From the NCBI GenBank assembly GCA_016282815.1, contig JAEELU010000074.1, forward strand, positions 1-10,753: a stretch of 10,753 bases of DNA, in the 5' to 3' direction. This DNA comes from Acholeplasmatales bacterium. GTDB taxonomy: Bacteria > Bacillota_I > Bacilli_A > Acholeplasmatales > Anaeroplasmataceae. This document shows, piece after piece, positions 6,436 through 10,753 of the stretch (positions are counted from its first letter, which is position 1; each line of letters begins with the position of its first letter). A program made the position numbers and the translations under genes. The notes under the pieces were generated by a model. The model had not been told where the DNA came from. It saw only the letters and a list, made by a program, of their open reading frames with translations, and made no database searches.

Positions 6436-6464
6436 ATTATATAATAAGATATTTAGTTTAACAA
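6436..6464 (-). promoter_or_regulatory. Promoter of the DUF368 operon
   Basis: On the minus strand, TTGTTA (6464-6459) and a perfect TATAAT (6441-6436) are 17 nt apart. Start expected near 6429, 17 nt before the chosen ATG, with AGGAG in between. It lies just downstream of the radC stop codon. Confidence 0.7.
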
Positions 6465-6473
6465 TATTAAATA

Positions 6474-7133
6474 CTAATTTTCTAATATCGAATAATACTC
6501 ATCATCAGATATTATTATATGATCAAAAAAGTGTATATTCATAGCCTTACATATCTTAACTAATTCATTTGTGGTTTTTAAGTCTACAGTTGATGGATAC
6601 TTACTTCCACCAGGATGATTATGAACTAAGAATATGCCAAATGCATTTTTATCTAAAGCAAATCTAATTATTTCCTTAATAGGAAAGCTTATAGAATCAT
6701 ATTCCTTATCAGAATATGTAAATTTATCTATTATTCTTAATCTAGAATTAACTAAAATAATAGTTAATACCTCATATTCTAAAAATGAATAATCTGCTCT
6801 TACATAATTAAATAAATCCTTCGCTGTTCTTAATTCTAAATCATTTACATTACTTGATAATATTCTTCTTGCAATCTCAAAGGTTGCTATAAGCTTTGAT
6901 GCTTTAGCAAGCTTAATACCTGATATGTTCTTAAGCTCATTATAATTCATTCTAAATAATCTATCTAAGCCATAGTCATGAATTAATCTATCAGATAGCT
7001 CTAATACTGATTCCTTTTTAGTTCCACTTCCAAGCATAATAGCTAAAAGCTCTGTTTCAGTTAGCTTATCTGGACCTTCATTAATTATTCTTTCTCTAGG
7101 TCTATCATTTATATCTATATCTTCCATTTTCAT
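6474..7133 (-). CDS. radC: RadC family JAB/MPN-domain protein
   Basis: A 219-aa RadC (UPF0758) protein. The N-terminal part (to about 95) has the RPRERI opening and a helix-hairpin-helix-like LKNISGIKLAKASKL stretch. The C-terminal JAB/MPN metal-binding domain shows E154 and the motif H171-N-H173-PGGSKYP-S181-TV-D184, matching HxHx7SxxD, so a zinc site is likely intact. It departs from the usual family text in two places: HNHPGG for HNHPSG, and PIKE for PRE before the helix. Once named for DNA repair, the family's true activity is unsettled. ATG 7133 is chosen because AGGTG (7144-7140) lies 6 nt upstream; the longer frame from GTG 7142 would start inside that site. It sits between the folC terminator and the DUF368 promoter. 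Stop codon TAG; no convincing terminator follows. Confidence 0.93.
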   Translation of the reverse strand: MKMEDIDINDRPRERIINEGPDKLTETELLAIMLGSGTKKESVLELSDRLIHDYGLDRLFRMNYNELKNISGIKLAKASKLIATFEIARRILSSNVNDLELRTAKDLFNYVRADYSFLEYEVLTIILVNSRLRIIDKFTYSDKEYDSISFPIKEIIRFALDKNAFGIFLVHNHPGGSKYPSTVDLKTTNELVKICKAMNIHFFDHIIISDDEYYSILEN

Positions 7134-7151
7134 TATTATCACCTAAAGATA

Positions 7152-7160
7152 TTTATAGCA
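7152..7160 (-). promoter_or_regulatory. Possible extended -10 of radC
   Basis: TGCTATAAA on the minus strand (7160-7152) fits an extended -10, without a clear -35. A promoter is expected here because a strong terminator closes the folC transcript at 7201. The start near 7145 would leave a leader of about 12 nt. Confidence 0.4.
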
Positions 7161-7200
7161 TATAAATAATACTTTTTTTAAAAAATAAATTTTTCTCAAC

Positions 7201-7232
7201 AAAAAAAGCTATGAAAATGGCTTCATAGCTTT
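7201..7232 (-). terminator. Terminator of the valS-folC operon
   Basis: The 11-bp arms AAAGCTATGAA (7205-7215) and TTCATAGCTTT (7222-7232) flank a 6-nt loop. In the minus direction the stem leads into TTTTTTTG. The stem overlaps the folC stop codon (7233-7231), so the terminator is embedded in the gene end. Confidence 0.85.
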
Positions 7233-8475
7233 ATTTTTCTAGTATATATTTTCTTACTAATGATATGAAATGTAGTGAACCAGTAATTAATATTAATTCA
7301 CCATTATTTTCCTTTACTGCTTTATCTATAGCTTCCTTATAATCCTCTATTACAGTTGAGTTTACATTTGTATAATTTAAGAAATCATTAATGTTTGATT
7401 TTCTTAAATCATCTATATTAGTAAAATAATATTTATTAGCAATCTTATCTAATATATTAATCATACCCTTAGAATCCTTATCTATTAGAGCTGAGAATAT
7501 AATATTTATTTTACCATTATAGTTTTTAGATAATGAATTAACTAAAGCATTTATAGCATGGATATTATGAGCTCCATCAATAATAATTTTAGGATTATTA
7601 GATACTACTTCCATTCTACCAGGCCAGAATATATTGGATAATGCATAATCAATTAAATCATATGGCATTTTATCATCAAAGTATTTCACTGCCTCAATTG
7701 CTATAGAAGCATTATATGCCTGATATTCTCCAAGCAGATTAGTTTTATATTCTATATCCTTATATTTAAAGTGAGTATAGTTATCTACTTTTATATTAGA
7801 TACAGAATCAACTATATTAATTAACTTTGAATTTTTTGAATTTACATATTCAGTAAATTGTGGCATTAGGCTTTTATCTACTGCAGTAATTAATGTCATA
7901 TTATTTTTTACAATTCCAAGCTTATGGTTTGCAATCTCAGGTAGTGTATTTCCAAGCTGCATCATATGGTCAAAGCCTACATTAGTTATTACTGCTAAAT
8001 CAGTATCTAGGAAATTTGTAGAATCAAGTAGTCCACCAAGACCACATTCCATAACTAAAATATCTATATTTCTATCCTGATAATACATTAATGCCATTAA
8101 TAATGTTAATTCAAAGAATGGAATAACATCATTCTTCTCTTTTTTATAATTCTCATTAAATTCATATAGAATATTGGCATAATGCATTATTTCGGCATCA
8201 CTTATGTATCTATCATTTATTTGAATTCTTTCATTAAATGAAATAACAAATGGAGATACGAATAAGCCTACATGTAGATTCTTTAGCATTAATATAGATT
8301 TAATCATTGTCGCTGTAGAACCCTTACCATTGGTTCCAGCGACATGAATAATCTTATAGTTAACCTTAATATTTAAGGCTTCCTTAGCATATTTAATTCT
8401 ATCTAAATTCTCCCTTTTAGATAGCTTTTTTTGTGTATATAAGTATGAATATACCTCATCTATAGTATTAAACAT
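7231..8475 (-). CDS. folC: Folylpolyglutamate synthase / dihydrofolate synthase (FolC)
   Basis: A 414-aa cytoplasmic Mur-ligase-family enzyme that adds glutamate to folates (and in bifunctional forms to dihydropteroate), using ATP. Visible: P-loop GTNGKGS (47-53); SPFVISFNERI after it; ECGLGGLLDSTN; GFDHMMQLGNT..IANHKLGIVK, whose HK lysine matches the carbamylated lysine of the family; WPGRMEV; IDGAHN; and the C-terminal ITGSLHFISLVR. SPF stands where bifunctional enzymes often have SPH; from memory the monofunctional Lactobacillus casei enzyme also has SPF, so dihydrofolate synthase activity is uncertain. The ATG at 8475 lies 3 nt after the valS stop (TAATTTATG); the nearest Shine-Dalgarno-like AAAGGA is about 16 nt away, so translation is probably coupled to valS. 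valS-folC is a common Bacillota pair. Confidence 0.94.
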   Translation of the reverse strand: MFNTIDEVYSYLYTQKKLSKRENLDRIKYAKEALNIKVNYKIIHVAGTNGKGSTATMIKSILMLKNLHVGLFVSPFVISFNERIQINDRYISDAEIMHYANILYEFNENYKKEKNDVIPFFELTLLMALMYYQDRNIDILVMECGLGGLLDSTNFLDTDLAVITNVGFDHMMQLGNTLPEIANHKLGIVKNNMTLITAVDKSLMPQFTEYVNSKNSKLINIVDSVSNIKVDNYTHFKYKDIEYKTNLLGEYQAYNASIAIEAVKYFDDKMPYDLIDYALSNIFWPGRMEVVSNNPKIIIDGAHNIHAINALVNSLSKNYNGKINIIFSALIDKDSKGMINILDKIANKYYFTNIDDLRKSNINDFLNYTNVNSTVIEDYKEAIDKAVKENNGELILITGSLHFISLVRKYILEK

Positions 8476-8478
8476 AAA

Positions 8479-10753
8479 TTATTGATTTAATTCCTTTAAT
8501 GCATTTAATACATCCTGATATTGCTTTAGGTAGGCTTCCTGCTTCATCTTTTCGTTTTCAATCTTTTCCTTTGGAGCCTTACTTACGAATGATTCATTTG
8601 AAAGCATCTTCTTGCTTCTTTCAAGCTCAGCCTCAAGCTTTTGTTTCTTAAGATTTAAGCTCTTAATAACCTCAGCTCTATCAACTAGATCATCCTCAGG
8701 TATATAAATATTAGATGAATGTAATACGACAATTACATTACCCTTAGGATTAATATCCTTATCGGTAAATACTAATTCCTTTGGATTAGTAAATTTCTCA
8801 ATGTACTTCTTTGTTTCATTAAAGATATTTAATGTATTACTATCCTTTGCAAATAATGTAATTGAGATAGGATCCTTTGGAGCCTTATTTGCCTTACTAC
8901 GCTCATTTCTTACTGCAGTAATTATCTCCCATAAATTATCAATTGATGCTTTAGCATGATTATCATCAAATTCCTTATTATATGTTGGCCACTTTGAAAT
9001 AGTGATTGATGCCTCATCATGAGGTAAAACCTGATAGATTTCCTCTGTTATAAATGGAATGAATGGATGTAGCATTTTAACAATTGATGTTAAAACATAA
9101 ACTAATACATTCTTTGTAGATTCAATATTCTTTGAATCATCAGATGATAAATCAACCTTTGATATTTCAACATAGATAGATGCGAAATCATCCCATACAA
9201 ATGAATATAGTGCCTTTGCAGCCTCACCAAATTCATATTTATCCATATTGTAATCAAATGTCTTAATTACTTCATTTAGCTTATGTAAGATCCATTTAGA
9301 AGGTAAATTTAGATTCTTAACATCAATCTTTGATGGCTTAAAGTCATCTCCTAAATTCATCATTACATATCTTGAAATATTCCAAATCTTATTTAAATAA
9401 TTCCAGCTTGATTCAATCTTTGTATCATCAAATCTTAAATCTAGGCCTGGAGCTGAATTTGTAGTTAGGAAATATCTTAATGAGTCTGTACCATATTTAG
9501 CAATAACATCGAATGGATCAACGCCATTACCTAAAGACTTACTCATCTTTCTTCCTTCCTTATCACGGATTAGACCATGAATAAGGATGTCCTTAAATGG
9601 AGCCTTATGTGTAAATTCAACACCCTGGAATAGCATTCTCGCTACCCAGAAGAAAATAATATCGTAGCCAGTAACTAATACGTTAGTTGGATAATATCTC
9701 TTTAATAGGTCAGTATTATCAGGCCAGCCAAGTGTTGAGAATGGCCACAATGCACTTGAGAACCAAGTATCAAGTACGTCCTCATCCTGTACCCAACCAT
9801 CACCTGGACATTCAACCTGTACCTTTACCTCATCATCCTTATACCATGCTGGAATTCTATGACCCCACCATAGCTGACGAGATACACACCAGTCCTGAAT
9901 ATCAGTTAACCAATGCTCTAATGTACCCTTAAATCTTTCAGGTACAAATCTATATTCATCATTTTCAAGTACCTGCTTTGCTAAAACATCCATCTTAACA
10001 AACCATTGCTTAGATAATCTTGGCTCAACTACTACTCCTGTTCTTTCACTATGACCTACAGAGTGAATAATTGATTCTTTTTTAATGAATAAGCCTGCTT
10101 CAGTTAAATCCTTAATTAAAGCCTCTCTACATTCAAATCTATCCATACCCTCGTACTTTAATGCCATAGCATTCATAGTACCATCATCGTTCATACATAA
10201 AGGCATAGCTAAATTATGACGCTTACCAACCTCAAAGTCGTTAGGGTCATGTGCTGGAGTAACCTTAACACAGCCTGTACCAAATTCGATATCAACATAT
10301 TCATCAGCAATAACAGGTATTACTGTATCAGTACCTGGAATATAAACATTCTTACCGATAATATCCTTATATCTTTCATCCTTAGGGTTAACCATAATTG
10401 CTTGGTCAGCAAACATAGTTTCAGGACGAGTTGTTGCAATAACTACTCCACCCTTTCCATCTACAAATGGATAAGTGAAATAATAGAATGCACCCTCAAC
10501 ATCCTTATGCTCAACCTCGATATTAGATAAAGCTGTTTTAGCCTCAGGATCCCAGTTGATAATTCTTTCACCCTGATATAATAAACCCTTATTATATAGA
10601 GTAATAAATACATGGTTAACTGCCTTATTTAAACCCTCATCAAGTGTAAATCTTTCCTTTGTATAATCAAGTGATAAACCAAGGGCAGCCCATTGAGAAC
10701 GAATAATCTTGGCATATTCCTTCTTCCACTCCCATGATACCTTTAGGAATTCC
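8479..10753 (-). CDS. valS: Valine-tRNA ligase, N-terminus cut by window edge
   Basis: Class Ia aminoacyl-tRNA synthetase that charges tRNA-Val. The frame is open to the right edge, giving 757 residues; family members are about 870-880, so roughly the first 110 residues, including the HIGH motif, lie outside. Visible from the N-terminal side: EWKKEYAKIIRSQWAALGLSLDY and the NWDP motif; the CP1 editing domain with ATTRPETMFADQAIMVNP (the MFADQ form rather than MLGDT, also found in some other ValRS) and FGTGCVKVTPAHDPNDF; WCVSRQLWWGHRIPAWY; DTWFSSALWPFS; KMSKS (codons 9549-9535); the anticodon-binding helical domain; and a C-terminal charged coiled coil (about the last 70 residues) ending in LNALKELNQ. 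A shorter frame from the ATG at 10416 is not the start, since homology continues upstream. Its promoter, and any T-box leader, lies outside the window. Confidence 0.97.
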   Translation of the reverse strand, partial: EFLKVSWEWKKEYAKIIRSQWAALGLSLDYTKERFTLDEGLNKAVNHVFITLYNKGLLYQGERIINWDPEAKTALSNIEVEHKDVEGAFYYFTYPFVDGKGGVVIATTRPETMFADQAIMVNPKDERYKDIIGKNVYIPGTDTVIPVIADEYVDIEFGTGCVKVTPAHDPNDFEVGKRHNLAMPLCMNDDGTMNAMALKYEGMDRFECREALIKDLTEAGLFIKKESIIHSVGHSERTGVVVEPRLSKQWFVKMDVLAKQVLENDEYRFVPERFKGTLEHWLTDIQDWCVSRQLWWGHRIPAWYKDDEVKVQVECPGDGWVQDEDVLDTWFSSALWPFSTLGWPDNTDLLKRYYPTNVLVTGYDIIFFWVARMLFQGVEFTHKAPFKDILIHGLIRDKEGRKMSKSLGNGVDPFDVIAKYGTDSLRYFLTTNSAPGLDLRFDDTKIESSWNYLNKIWNISRYVMMNLGDDFKPSKIDVKNLNLPSKWILHKLNEVIKTFDYNMDKYEFGEAAKALYSFVWDDFASIYVEISKVDLSSDDSKNIESTKNVLVYVLTSIVKMLHPFIPFITEEIYQVLPHDEASITISKWPTYNKEFDDNHAKASIDNLWEIITAVRNERSKANKAPKDPISITLFAKDSNTLNIFNETKKYIEKFTNPKELVFTDKDINPKGNVIVVLHSSNIYIPEDDLVDRAEVIKSLNLKKQKLEAELERSKKMLSNESFVSKAPKEKIENEKMKQEAYLKQYQDVLNALKELNQ

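Noticed and set aside
6453..6477. Imperfect inverted repeat (TTAGTTTAA / TTAAATACTAA) after the radC stop, as a radC terminator or operator
   Set aside because: The stem is all A/T apart from one G-C pair and has a bulge, with no T tract in the radC direction; overlap with the DUF368 -35 is suggestive but too weak to call.
9687..9932. 81-codon plus-strand open frame within valS
   Set aside because: Antisense to the conserved valS catalytic region; the sequence is explained by the synthetase.
10216..10530. 104-codon plus-strand open frame within valS
   Set aside because: Antisense to the conserved editing domain of valS; no ribosome site or family features.
1..10753. Mobile element, CRISPR array, phage defence or toxin-antitoxin system
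   Set aside because: No transposase, integrase, spaced repeats, terminal inverted repeats or toxin-like small gene pairs were found; the genes are mostly core chromosomal functions.

Overview
The window is AT-rich DNA from what looks like a low-GC Gram-positive bacterium (Bacillota, Bacilli side). A YneF-family protein, Gram-positive-type ParE and PlsY sequences, the valS-folC pair, and strong AGGAG Shine-Dalgarno sites with TTGACA/TATAAT-type promoters all support this. A clostridial-type 2[4Fe-4S] ferredoxin suggests an anaerobe. An Erysipelotrichia- or RF39-like gut lineage, or a relative of the Mollicutes, is a reasonable guess, but the sequence alone does not settle it. The code is standard: tryptophan is read from TGG. 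No gene here ends in TGA.

Layout, left to right. (1) parE (minus strand, C-terminus cut by the left edge) is divergent from plsY (plus). The 137 bp between them carries a perfect consensus plsY promoter that overlaps a 19-bp palindrome. (2) plsY converges on a large GT-C-fold membrane protein gene (minus) across a shared hairpin terminator. That gene lies downstream of a 56-aa ferredoxin gene, with a strong terminator hairpin between them that ends right at its ribosome binding site. (3) The ferredoxin gene is divergent from yneF (plus), and near-identical direct repeats overlap both -10 boxes. (4) yneF converges on a two-gene operon (minus): a DUF368/PopT-family polyprenyl-phosphate transporter followed by an unrecognised 95-aa two-helix membrane protein. 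(5) radC (minus), then folC and valS (minus; valS is cut by the right edge) in one operon that ends in a terminator over the folC stop codon.

Most genes are housekeeping: chromosome decatenation (ParE), phospholipid synthesis (PlsY), folate polyglutamylation (FolC), tRNA charging (ValS) and electron transfer (ferredoxin). Three membrane genes point to the cell envelope: PlsY, the GT-C protein (a family expected to use polyprenyl-linked sugars) and the DUF368 protein (undecaprenyl-phosphate recycling). No mobile element, CRISPR array, tRNA or rRNA was seen, and no gene-free stretch exceeds 300 bases. The least explained parts are the 95-aa partner of the DUF368 protein, the orphan GT-C protein with its terminator-blocked leader, and the symmetric divergent promoter regions. 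Three start codons are placed downstream of the longest possible open frame on Shine-Dalgarno and promoter grounds.
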